NCBI GenBank assembly: GCA_026874595.1 | Contig: CM049313.1 | Coordinates: 59,969,159-60,033,158 of the forward strand | Origin: Sipunculus nudus | Taxonomy: Eukaryota; Annelida; Sipuncula; Golfingiida; Sipunculidae | DNA: 64,000 bases | Reading direction: 5' to 3' | Shown: one piece after another, positions 27,701-39,700 of the stretch | Position numbering within the stretch: position 1 is the stretch's first letter | How the letters are laid out: every line of letters starts with the position of its first letter | Notes under the pieces: generated by a model | The model's input: the letters and a program-made list of their open reading frames with translations, nothing else | What the model was told of the DNA's origin: nothing | The model's database searches: none | Position numbers and translations under genes: made by a program

Positions 27701-30700
27701 AAAAACATTACAATAGAATATTTCTACATCCACCTTCGTGCTGCCCTCACTTTTCCCTTCTCCGAACCCCATCCCAAAGTCAGCCTCAGTAAGCAAGAAC
27801 AAGATGAATAAGATATATTCATACTTTAATATTTTGTATAACTATTCGTCCATAGGTACCTATGTACATGCCAGAAATTATGTCAATATTGTGTAATATG
27901 TACAGTCACATATTCATAAATCACTTCATCAGCATAGTTAATCATAACATCATATCTGTCAAATTGAATGCTTGCAGACTACCATACACTTAAGATCCTT
28001 CAACAAATAGCCTTATCATCATTCTACTACTGCTTATTACTGCTGTCATTGCATTCATATTTGCTCAAATATATCACAATTTTCAACCCCTCCTAAATAA
28101 ATAAAAAATAAACCACTTTATTTGACTCTATTAATCCATCAGTCAGGTAATTTCATTTATCATTTACTCACATATTACATTACATTCCTTTATAATAGCC
28201 CAACATGTACATGATATTCATAAGCTTTATCGACTCGATATAGTATCACAGTGGAGAAACATTTATAGTCCAATCACTATCAGCTGAGCGCCGTGACTCA
28301 TGGGTCCCTTGTTTGCATGGATATTGATCATGGAGTGTTTCATCAGTTTCTGCAGACTGGTGGCGCCACCTGTATTTTTTCGATTTTTACCAATAATTTT
28401 CTCTATTTTTGAGACCTCTTAAGATGCGGCCATCTGTTAACAGGGCACAAATCGTAACGACTACACCTAGAATCTTCTCTCTTGACATGCAGGGAGGCCA
28501 ATAAAAAGTCTCTTTGGAAACCTGAAATTAGGTCTCTGTTACCCATAACCTTTGAGCTATGGGGCTCCGAAGTACCCCCCAGAATAATGGAAATTTTGAT
28601 ACAAAAGCTCAAGTATCTAAACAACTATTGCAGTGATCACCATGATTCTTTGCATGGATATTGATCATGGAATGTGTCATCAGTTTCTGCAGTATGGTGG
28701 CGCCACCTGTTTGTTTTTAATTTTTACGAATTTTTTTCTCTATTTTTGAGACCTCTTAAGATGCGGTCATCTGTTAACATGGCACAAATCGTAACAACTG
28801 GACCTAGAATCTTCTCTCTTGACATGCTGAGAGGCCCATGAAAAGTCTCCTTAAAAACTTGAAATTAGGTCTCTGTTACCCATAACCTCTGAGCTATGGG
28901 GCTCCAAAGTACCCCCCAGAATAATGGAAAATTTGATACAAAAGCTCAAGTATCTGAACAATTATTATATTGATCACCATGATTCTTTGCATGGATATTG
29001 ATCATGATATGTTTCATCAGTTTCTGCATTCTGGTGGCGCCACCTGTATTTTTTCAATTTTTAGCTCAGCTGACTGAAAGTCATCTGAGCTATAGGGATC
29101 ACCTTTTGTCCGTCTTCCGTCCGGACATCCAGGCTTCTGTCTGTTAACAGGGCACAAATCGTAACCGCTAGACCTGGAATCTTCTTACTTGACATCCTGG
29201 GAGGTCTATGGAAATTCTCCTTGTAAACCTGAAATTAGGTCACTGTGACCTATATTCTTCGAGCTATGGGGTTCTGAAGTACCCCCCAGAATAATGCAAA
29301 ATTTAATACAAAAGCTCAAGTATCTGAACAACTAATGCATTAATCACCATGATTCTTTGCATGGATATTGATCATGGAGTGTTTCATCAATTTCTGGAGA
29401 TTGGTGGCGCCAGCTATATTTTTTTTATTTTTTACGATTTTTTTTCTCTACTTTTGTGATCTTTAAACATTTGGTCATCTGTAAACAGGGCACAAATCAT
29501 AATAACTGGACCTAGAATTTTATTTTTTGACATGCTGGGAGACCCCTGAAAAGTCATCTTGTAAACCTTGAAAATAGGTGTCTGTTACCCATATCCTTCA
29601 TGCTACAGAGCTCCATAGTACCCCAATAAATATTGGATGATTTTATACAAAAGGTCAAGTTTGGAAAAAGTATTTAATTCAAATTTGACATTCAGATGAT
29701 AAAATTACTTTTGTCAATGTCTTCCTGGTCAGCTGAGCGTCATGACCCCTGGGTCACTTGTTGTCTGTCCTCCTTCCATAATTGTGTCCGGCAATCTGGC
29801 TGGACATCCTTTAATAAGGCACATTATTGAAACCGTTAGACCTACAAATAAAAAATTAGAAGTAGAGTTAAATGTCCCTGAGCTCTCCTACCAAACCTGG
29901 ATCTGGGTCCCTGAGACTTCATTGCTTGGAGAAATTAAGGAAAAATCTGTTTTCCAGTAAATACCTATTGTTACACTTCAAAAGTATGAAACAGCTGTTG
30001 TAATCTATTTATATTGAAAATAACCATTCCTGCATATATTTCCTGTGTACATCCAGAAATTAGGTCCATATTTCATAAATCTTTTAAGTAATGGACCAAG
30101 ACATAATGCACTTTGACAAAAATCAGGCAATATATTTTCTCAATTAACATGGTAATTTGTTTGGCTAGAGAGCTTATTTCAAGCATATATCAATATTCAA
30201 CTTAGTTTTAATTGTTTACCAGAAATTACTGTATTTATTCTTATTTGGCAATCCCTCTTATTTCTCAACCCCCAAAAAATATTTTGAAAGCATAATTTCT
30301 AAAATTACTCTAATTTCGCAACTGCCGACGATGTTTTCTGTGGACAATGTTTAGGTGAATTGCCTCCGTCTCTTGCGGGAACCGCAGTTTGTATCTGACT
30401 AGATTCTAATTACACTGAGTACTCACATCAAATTTGTTTGCAATAAAATTTTTGAAGATACAAAGATGCTTATTTCATAATATATAAACATGATAAAGTG
30501 TTCAAGTTCCAAATTGGTTTCCATGACAAAGTAAACGCGTGTACCATTCCTGGTACGCCCGTGCCTTGTGTGCAATTCACGTGGGATATTTAGCAATAAT
30601 ATTTACTGGATACAAATGGTACGCGTGGTGGGACAACTGTGACACAGTTGGAACTGTCATCGTAGTTGAGCTTAACAACCCTGGTGAAGATTTTGGATGG

Positions 30701-33700
30701 GTGACTGTTCGTACAAAACAGGGCCCAATCAAGGGCACGGGAGCTAGGACCATTTCCAGTCGTATATATTTTAACGTGCCTTTACTTTCCTATATTTATT
30801 ACGTATTATGCAAATAAAAGTTATCTGATAATAGGCAGTTATTTTTTATTAAGTCTTCTTCCAACTTGGGTGCAGCTGCTAGTCCCATTTCGGGCCGCCG
30901 ATATTGCCGCCTGGTGGGTAAACTTGAAACAACTTGTAGTTACATGAGTTGCTGTCTATGTCAAGTGATCATACCTATACGCGAAGTAGTGATCATTTTG
31001 TAAAGTAACTGAGCTCAGTTTGATTAATCATTTGCGGACTCCCTATAATTCATGTGACGGTTGGAAGCCCATTTGTAGGAAATACTGTTAAGCTTACAAA
31101 ACAAACTTATAAACACCCATATTATCACTCAATCCATATGACGGCTCGGGTGTCAGAGCGGCTCGGTGTCTCTAGGGAAGGTTATGCAACTGCATGCCTC
31201 TAAAATCCGACCACCGCAAATTCTGCAGGAAGAAAATTTTCAAATATCCTCCATTATCTCGACCTCTGAGAAAATTAATTATTTTTAAGTGGTAGCCAAA
31301 TTAGAATAAATACGGTAGATCAAAATTTTGTAAAATTTTGTAAGTTATTAGCATAAATGTAAAATCATTACCTTAACATTGCTCAACTTTGACTGTGGCA
31401 CATTTCATTCCTGTATGTAGATTTGCCTTTATTTTCACATGATGGCCAGATAAGGTTTCAAACAAATGAAATCTGAAATTTAAAAGGAATTGGTGAAAAA
31501 GGGTAGCTTTTATTCAAGTTTTCATACACCATGTAAAGTGTTGTTTACATCCAGCCAACCCAGTCCAATGGTCTGCCCTGAGAGATGCAGCTCTCACTTA
31601 TGTTATGTAATTGCTTCACCCCAGACATTTCCCTTGACTCCGCTAAGCAAGGCTTCCCCTCTGCCCTCCTCACCCAACCCAATTGACAACAATTGCAGCA
31701 TTCATCACTGTCATTTACCACGAAATATTATTTATGACGCAGGTGTAATAATAGCGTATTTGTGCGCATTGCTATATATAAAACTTGGATATTTATTTGT
31801 ACCACAATCAATATAGCCACGATGTTTCAACTGCGCGCCAGAGTGCATGACAGCAGACAGTGTATCAGTTGAGTTTGGTCTTAATACTTCCCTGCATTTA
31901 GCACAGAATTGTACTCAAAATCAAATTTGAATAAAATCAATCTCTAGGGACACGTGACAGAGAGGATCTGCTCTGAGAATCCTGACACTAAACTGACCTG
32001 AAGTCATGTAATTCTTGTAGTATTGGACATTTAACATTATGATTAGGATCATGTCATGACACTTCGTCAGGACCAGGATCAATATAAAATTATACTTCAT
32101 TTGCCAAATATCACTCAGAGCTGTATGGTCTTGGCTAAAAAATTAGTTTCATGCATGGGCACCATGAGCAATTCCTGAACACCATGAGCGATATCCACTA
32201 CTCATACCCACCAAAAATGTTATGAATGAAGTCACGTGCACTAATTCTTAATACAAATATCTTATTGGCTCTCTGTCTACATTGAGTCATCACTTAGCTT
32301 ATCACAGGAATGTAGGTGATGCAGATCACTAGTCAGTCATCGGTCCAATTTCTTCAAACCAGCAGAAAAACTTGTCTGTTTTTGCAGTGTTTGGCCTGTT
32401 TGGCATGATAGGTCCAGCTAAATTAGAGATCCTATTCGACCCTCATATATCTAGCCGGCAGGACCGATGGATTTTGTTTTTTAGTTTGACACTTAAAGCT
32501 GCTTTTAATAGGGTACAGTAAACAGTTATTTTTTATATATTTTCTTTCCTGATGGTATAAAAAAGACACTACTGATTTTTCTGCTGGCCAAGGGGGGTCA
32601 GCAGTACCAAAATTTTACTGGACCTCCCTCAAAACTGCAGGAAAATTCCAGTGGGACGGCACCAAATTCAAGCCCTGCCATTGTTCAAAACCTTTTAAGA
32701 AAAGTGATCCAAGGAACAATCTCAAAGATGCCATGTCGTGGCCTTAAACTTTTATTAATACATGTTTGTGATCATGAGAGGCTCCTGCATCTTTTATGTA
32801 GTCCATATAAGTGCAAAGTATTTTCAGAATTAATTTCAGTCGAGTGCCATGACCCACAGGTCCCTTGTATATAAAGAGTCAAACATCAGTAAAGCTAGCA
32901 TCCCTTTCTTTATTTGAAATGGAGGCAGTTCTGTTTCTTTGATTTGAGCTGTCCCTCGCAGAATGTTTTTCTTGCTGAGACACTTCATATGTTTGTTGTA
33001 CCTTTTGAAGGCAACCTTTTCATATGCTTTTGAAATAAACTATTCTTTAGAACTGCAGTTCCTTTTTTAGCAGAGGCTTATACTTATTTGTTGTGATTTT
33101 CTTAATTTCATATTTTTATGCCCCCGCCACAAAGTTGCCGGGGCATATAGTTTTACCCATGTCCGTCCTTCCGTCCATCCGAAATCAAACAGTTGTACAG
33201 ACTTTTTTTCGCAATGCCTGCAGTTATTGGCCTGATTTTTGGTGTGTGGGCAGATATAGACCAGTTACAGATCGAGTTCGGGTTTTGTCCCGGTTGACCT
33301 ACTTTTGACCGTTTTACGGCTCCTAAACTTAGAAAAATTCATGAAAAATAGAAATTTTCATGACAAATACACATGTACAGACTTTTTTTCGCAATGCCTG
33401 CAGATATTGGCCTGATTTTTTGTGTGTAGGCAGATAGTGACCAGTTACAGATCGAGTTCGTGTTTCTTCCCAGTTGACCTACTTTTAAATGTTTTACGCC
33501 TCCTTAACTTAGAAAATTTCATGAAAAATAGAAATATTCATGACAGATACACATGTACAGACTTTTTTTCGCAATGCCTGCAGATATTGGCCTGATTTTT
33601 GGTGTGTGGGCAGATATAGACCAGTTACAGATTGAGTTCGCGTTTCGTCCCGGTTGACCTACTTTTGACCGTTTCACGGCTCCTAAACTTAGAAAATTTC

Positions 33701-36700
33701 ATGAAAAATATGAAATTTCATGACAAATACACATATATGGACTTTTTTCGCAATGCCTGCAGATATTGGCCTGTTTTTTGGTGTGTGGGCAGATATTGAC
33801 CAGTTACTGATCAAGTTCACGTTTCGTCCCAGTTTACTTACTTTTGACTGTTTTATGGCTCCCGAACATAGAAAAACATGTAAAATATGAAATTTTCATG
33901 ACAAATACACATGTACAGACTTTTTTTCGCAATGCCTGCAGATATTGGCCTGATTTTTTGTGTGTAGGCAGATAGTGACCAGTTACAGATCGAGTTCGTG
34001 TTTCTTCCCAGTTGACCTACTTTTAAATGTTTTACGCCTCCTATACTTAGAAAATTTCATGAAAAATAGAAATATTCATGACAGATACACATGTACAGAC
34101 TTTTTTTCGCAATGCCTGCAGATATTGGCCTGATTTTTGGTGTGTGGGCAGATATAGACCAGTTACAGATTGAGTTCGCGTTTCGTCCCGGTTGACCTAC
34201 TTTTGACCGTTTCATGGCTCCTAAACTTAGAAAATTTCATGAAAAATATGAAATTTCATGACAAATACACATATATGGACTTTTTTCGCAATGCCTGCAG
34301 ATATTGGCCTGTTTTTTGGTGTGTGGGCAGATATTGACCAGTTACTGATCAAGTTCACGTTTCGTCCCAGTTGACTTACTTTTGACTGTTTTATGGCTCC
34401 CGAACATAGAAAAACATGTAAAATATGAAATTTCATGACAAATACTCATGTACGGACTTTTTTTCGCAATGCCTGCAGATATTGGCCTGATTTTTGGTGT
34501 GTGGGCAGATATAGACCAGTTCCAGATCGAGTTCATGTTTCGTCCCAGTTGACCTACTTTTGACTGTTTTACGGCTCCTGAACATAGAAAATTTCATGTA
34601 AAATATAAATTTTCATGACAAATACACTTGTACAGACTTTTCTTCGCAATGCCTGCAGATATTGGCCTGATTTTTGGTGTGTGGGCAGATAATGACCTGT
34701 TACAGATTGAGTTTACGTTTTCTCCCAGTTGACCTACTTTTGACCGTTTGACAGTGCTCTAACATAGAAAATTTCATTAAAAAAAGTGCACATGTATGGA
34801 CTTTTTTTCGCAGTGCCTGCAGATACGGGCTTGATTTTTGCTGTGTAGGCAGATATAGACCAGTTACAGATCGAGTTCACGTTTTGTCCCGGCTGACCTA
34901 CTTTTGATTGTTTTACGGCTCCTAAACAGAGAAAATTTCATGAAAGAAAATTTTCATGAAATTTTTATGGAAAATGCACATGTATGGACTTTTTTTCACA
35001 ATGCCTGCATGTAGTGGCATGATTTTTGGTGTGTTGCTTGATAATGACCCTTTACAGATCGAGTTTGCATTTTGCCCTTGTTCACCTACTTTTGACCATA
35101 CGACACCTCCTGAACTTAAAAAATTTTTCAAAATTTTACAAATGTTTCTAATTTGCCCCAGGCGGGGGCATTCGTGTCGTTCCGACACATCTAGTTATTG
35201 CTATTTCAATGTTAGTTATAACAAATTTGTTGATTGTTTCTAGAAATTATTCACATGTTTCAATTTTGATATTCAGTCTAAATACTGTGGTTGCCTTTTT
35301 GTTTGCCAGGGTTTTAATTTTTGCAATATTTGTGAATATAACATAATCAGGAATATGAAACCCTTAAGAGCAAGATGCTTATCAACTAAGATGATCTAGA
35401 TGGATGATGCATTTGCAGAAACAGATTACTTCTTATGGAAACAACCTATAGTCACAACCTAATCTGTGAATGGTATCCAAACTGGCACATGCATACAAAT
35501 GTTTATCATTGTATAAAACGGTGTAATCAGACGAGATATATAGATTGTGATATCAGTCCAAGTGAATGACTGAACCAGAAATGAGTGAGGTATTGTTTGA
35601 TTAACTCTGAATTTAAAATCATTACAAATACGGCAGTACTTAGAATTTATAGGTTATTTTGTAATCGAGAAAATGAAACCCTCGCAAAATTTTAAAAATG
35701 AAGAAATCGCAAATTTCAGCCTCGCAAAAAAAAGCCAACCCCAGTATGTAAACAAGTGACCCATGGGTCATGACGCTCAGCTGACTGGGAAGAGATTCGC
35801 AAAAGGAAATTTTATCATCAGAATGGTAGTATATACCCATTCAACTGAAGCATCAAACAGATTAACCAACAGGCCAAGATTTAGTCTGTATTTATATATC
35901 TCAAAAATAGAGAAAAATGAGTAAACTTTTAAAACTAGAATACGGGTAACCGACAAGTGACTACATGTATCTGCCAAAATCGGATAGTGAGGCATGGATT
36001 GAGTGGCAAGGGGAAATAGAGTGAGGTATGTTGCATATTAGCATGGATGTCTGCAGCCTAAATGTGTATGTAGGTTGTGCCACCTACCACAAATCCAGAA
36101 AGCTGTCCAAGTTGTATACACCTGCAAAATTTTAGGCAGAAAAGTCAAACCACTACATGTATATGAGCTATTTTTGCCCATGGCAGACAAACAGACAAAC
36201 ACTGTGCAAAAATCTTTGCAGGTAACCCCTCCAGTTTTGTGTATGATAAAGACCTATGTGAGATCTAAACACGAGCACAATTTTGGCCCAATCGGTCAAA
36301 TGGTTCCTGAGATATGAGCTTGGATGTGTCCAGCGTTAACTAGAATGTAGGTGGCGCCACCTGTCATAAAATCAAGAAAGCAGTCCACGATGTATAAACC
36401 TGCAAAATTTTAGGCAGTTATGTCGAACCACTACAGAGAAATGAGTAATTTTAGGCCACAGCAGACTAACAGACAGACACTGTGCAAACATTGTTACAGG
36501 TGGCACCACCATTTTTTGTGTATGTTACAGAGCTATCAAAGGGCTACATTTGTATAAATTTTATTTCCTGATCGGTCAAACGGTTCCCGAGATATAAGCT
36601 TGGATGTCATCAGCGTGAACGTGAATGTAGGTGGCGCCACCTGTCATAAAATCAAGAAAGCTATCCTGGATGTATTCACATGACGAATTTCAGGTGAATT

Positions 36701-39700
36701 AGTCAATTCACTGCAGAGATATGAGTGATTTTAACCCAAGGCAGATGAACAGATGGACACTGTGCAAACATGGTTACAGGTGGCGCCACCATTTTTTGTG
36801 TATGTTATAAAGCAATCCAAGGGCTACATTTGTATCAATTTTATTTCCTGATCGGTCAAACCGTTCCCGAGATATGAGGGTTTATGAGTGGAAACAGACC
36901 CACAAATGGACACTGGATAGAGAGGAAAGGTCAGAGGTCAATGCAAATTGGTTAGGCACCAGTTCACATGTGACCCGATAATAGGTGTAAGTTTGGGAAA
37001 AATCGGTCCATTAGTCTCCGAGGAGCTCTCTGGAAACGAACGCCCCTGCGGCGGAGGAACTTGGTCAAAAACATAGTATCCGCAAAACTTCGTTTTGGTG
37101 GATACAAAAATACAGGTGGCTCCACCAGTCTGAAGAAACTAATAAAAACACTTAATGGTCAATATCCATGCAAAAAATCATGGTGATCTCTGCATTAGTT
37201 GTTCAGATACTTCAGTTTTTGTATTAAATTGTCCATTATTCTGAGGGATACTTCGGAGTCCTATAGCTTGAAGGATATGGGTAACAGAGACCTAATTTCA
37301 AGTTTCCACAGGCACCTTTCATGGGCCTCCTTGCATGACAAGAATGAAGATTCTAGGTCCAGTTGTTGCGATTTGTACCCTGTTGACAGATAACCACATT
37401 TTTAAAGGTCTCAAAAAAAAGAAAAAAAATCGTAAAAATTTGAAAAAAAAATAGAGGTGGCACACCCAGTCTGCAGAAACTGATGGAACAGCTCATGATC
37501 AATATGTATGCCGAAAATCATGACCATCAGTGTTGTAGTTATTGAAATACTGCAGTTTTTGTATCAAATTTTCCATTATTCTGGGGGGGGGGGGGGTATT
37601 TTGGACCCATACAGCTTAAAGAATATGGGTAACAGAGACCTAATTTCAAGTTTCCATGGAGACTTTTCATGGGTCTCCCTGTGTGTCAAGAATGAAGATT
37701 CTTGGTCCAGTTTTTATGATTTGTGCCCTGTTAACAGATGTTCATATCTTTAAAGGTCTCAAAAATACAGAAAAATTTCGTAAAAAAAACCGAACAAATA
37801 CAGGTGGTGCCACCAGTCTGCAGAAACTTATGAAACACTCCATGATCAATATCCATGCAAACAATTATGGTTATCTCTGCATTAGTTGTTCAGTTACTTT
37901 AGCTTTTGTATCAAATTTTCCATTATTCTGAGCTGAACTTTGGAGTGCCATAGCTCAAAGGATATGGGTAACAGAGACCAAATTTCAGGTTTTCATGGAG
38001 ACTTATCATGAGTCTCCCTGTGTGTCAAGAACGAAGATTCTAGGTCCAGTCGTTACGATTTGTACCCTGTTGACAGATAACTACATCCTTAAAGGTCTCA
38101 AAAATGGAGAAAACAATTCGTGAACATTGAAAAATACAGGTGGCGCCACCAGTCTGCACAAACTGATGAAACATCTCATGATCAATATGTATGTCGAAAA
38201 TCATGACCATCAGTGATGTAGTTAATGAGATATTGAACTTTTTGTATGAAATTTTTGACTATTCTGGGGGGTAATTTTGGGCCCCATAGCTCGAAGGATA
38301 TGGGTAACAGAGACCTAATTTCTGGTTTCCATGGAGACTTTTCATAGGTCTCTCAGTGTGTCGAAAATGAAGATTCTAGGTCCAGTCGTTACGATTTGTG
38401 CCACGCTAACAGATGACAGCATCCTCAAAGGTCTCAAAAATAGAGGAAAAAATCGTAAAAAATCAAACAGTACAGGTGGCGCCACCAGTCTGCAGGAACT
38501 GATCGAACATCTCATGATCAATATGTATGCCAAAAATGAAGACCATCAGTGATGTAGTTATTGAGATATTGAAGTTTTTGTATGAAATTTTTTACTATTC
38601 TGGGGGGTACTTTGGGGCCCCATAGCTCGAAGGATATGGGTAACAGAGACCTAATTTCTGGTTTCCATGGAGACTTATCATGGGTCTCCCTGTGTGTCAA
38701 GAACGAAGATTCTAGGTCTAGTCGTTACGATTTGTACCCTGTTGACAGATAACTACATCCTTAAAGGTCTCAAAAATGGAGAAAACAATTCGTGAACATT
38801 GAAAAATACAGGTGGCGCCACCAGTCTGCTCAAACTGATGAAACATCTCATGATCAATAAGTATGTCGAAAATCATGACCATCAGTGATGTAGTTAATGA
38901 GATATTGAAGTTTTTGTATGAAATTTTTGACTATTCTGGGGGGTAATTTTGGGCCCCATAGCTCGAAGGATATGGGTAACAGAGACCTAATTTCTGGTTT
39001 CCATGGAGACTTTTTATAGGTCTCTCAGTGTGTCGAAAATGAAGATTCTAGGTCCAGTCATTACGATTTGTGCCACGCTAACAGATGACAGTATCCTCAA
39101 AGGTCTCAAAAATAGAGGAAAAAATCGTAAAAAATCAAACAGTACAGGTGGCGCCACCAGTCTGCAGGAACTGATCTAACATCTCATGATCAATATGTAT
39201 GCCAAAAATGAAGACCATCAGTGATGTAGTTATTGAGATATTGAAGTTTTTGTATGAAATTTTTTACTATTCTGGGTGGTATTTTGGGGCCCCATAGCTC
39301 AAAGGATATGGGTAACAGAGACCTAATTTCTGGTTTCCATGGAGACTTATCATGGGTCTCCCTGTGTGTCAAGAACAAAGATTCTAGGTCCAGTCGTTAC
39401 GATTTGTACCCTGTTGACAGATAACTACATCCTTAAAGGTCTCAAAAATGGAGAAAACAATTCGTGAACATTGAAAAATACAGGTGGCGCCACCAGTCTG
39501 CACAAACTGATGAAACATCTCATGATCAATATGTATGTCGAAAATCATGACCATCAGTGATGTAGTTAATGAGATATTGAAGTTTTTGTATGAAATTTTT
39601 GACTATTCTGGGGGGTAATTTTGGGCCCCATAGCTCGAAGGATATGGGTAACAGAGACCTAATTTCTGGTTTCCATGGAGACTTTTCATAGGTCTCTCAG

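Larger units (their letters stand above)
29763..32870 (+). mobile_element. Element D: B2-type element lacking its 5' end
   Basis: It begins inside the GTCTGTCC run directly after element C and continues with GAAACCGTTAGACCTAC and other B2-type sequence. The CAAGTTTTCATACACCATGT segment (about 31513) is shared with B2 and G. The 3' end is a decayed form (GTGCCATGACCCACAGGTCC, then CTTGT) near 32868. It is interrupted by the TIR element 30229-31315. The stretch at about 31840-32640 has no match to its relatives and I cannot explain it. Confidence 0.6.

Noticed and set aside
30539-30817. Host gene in the large ATR intron
   Set aside because: It lies wholly inside a transposon with TIRs and a TA duplication, and no splice sites or homologous family were recognised.
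34227-35243. Frames on both strands in the 180 bp array
   Set aside because: These are array translations; none extends through more than one or two units.
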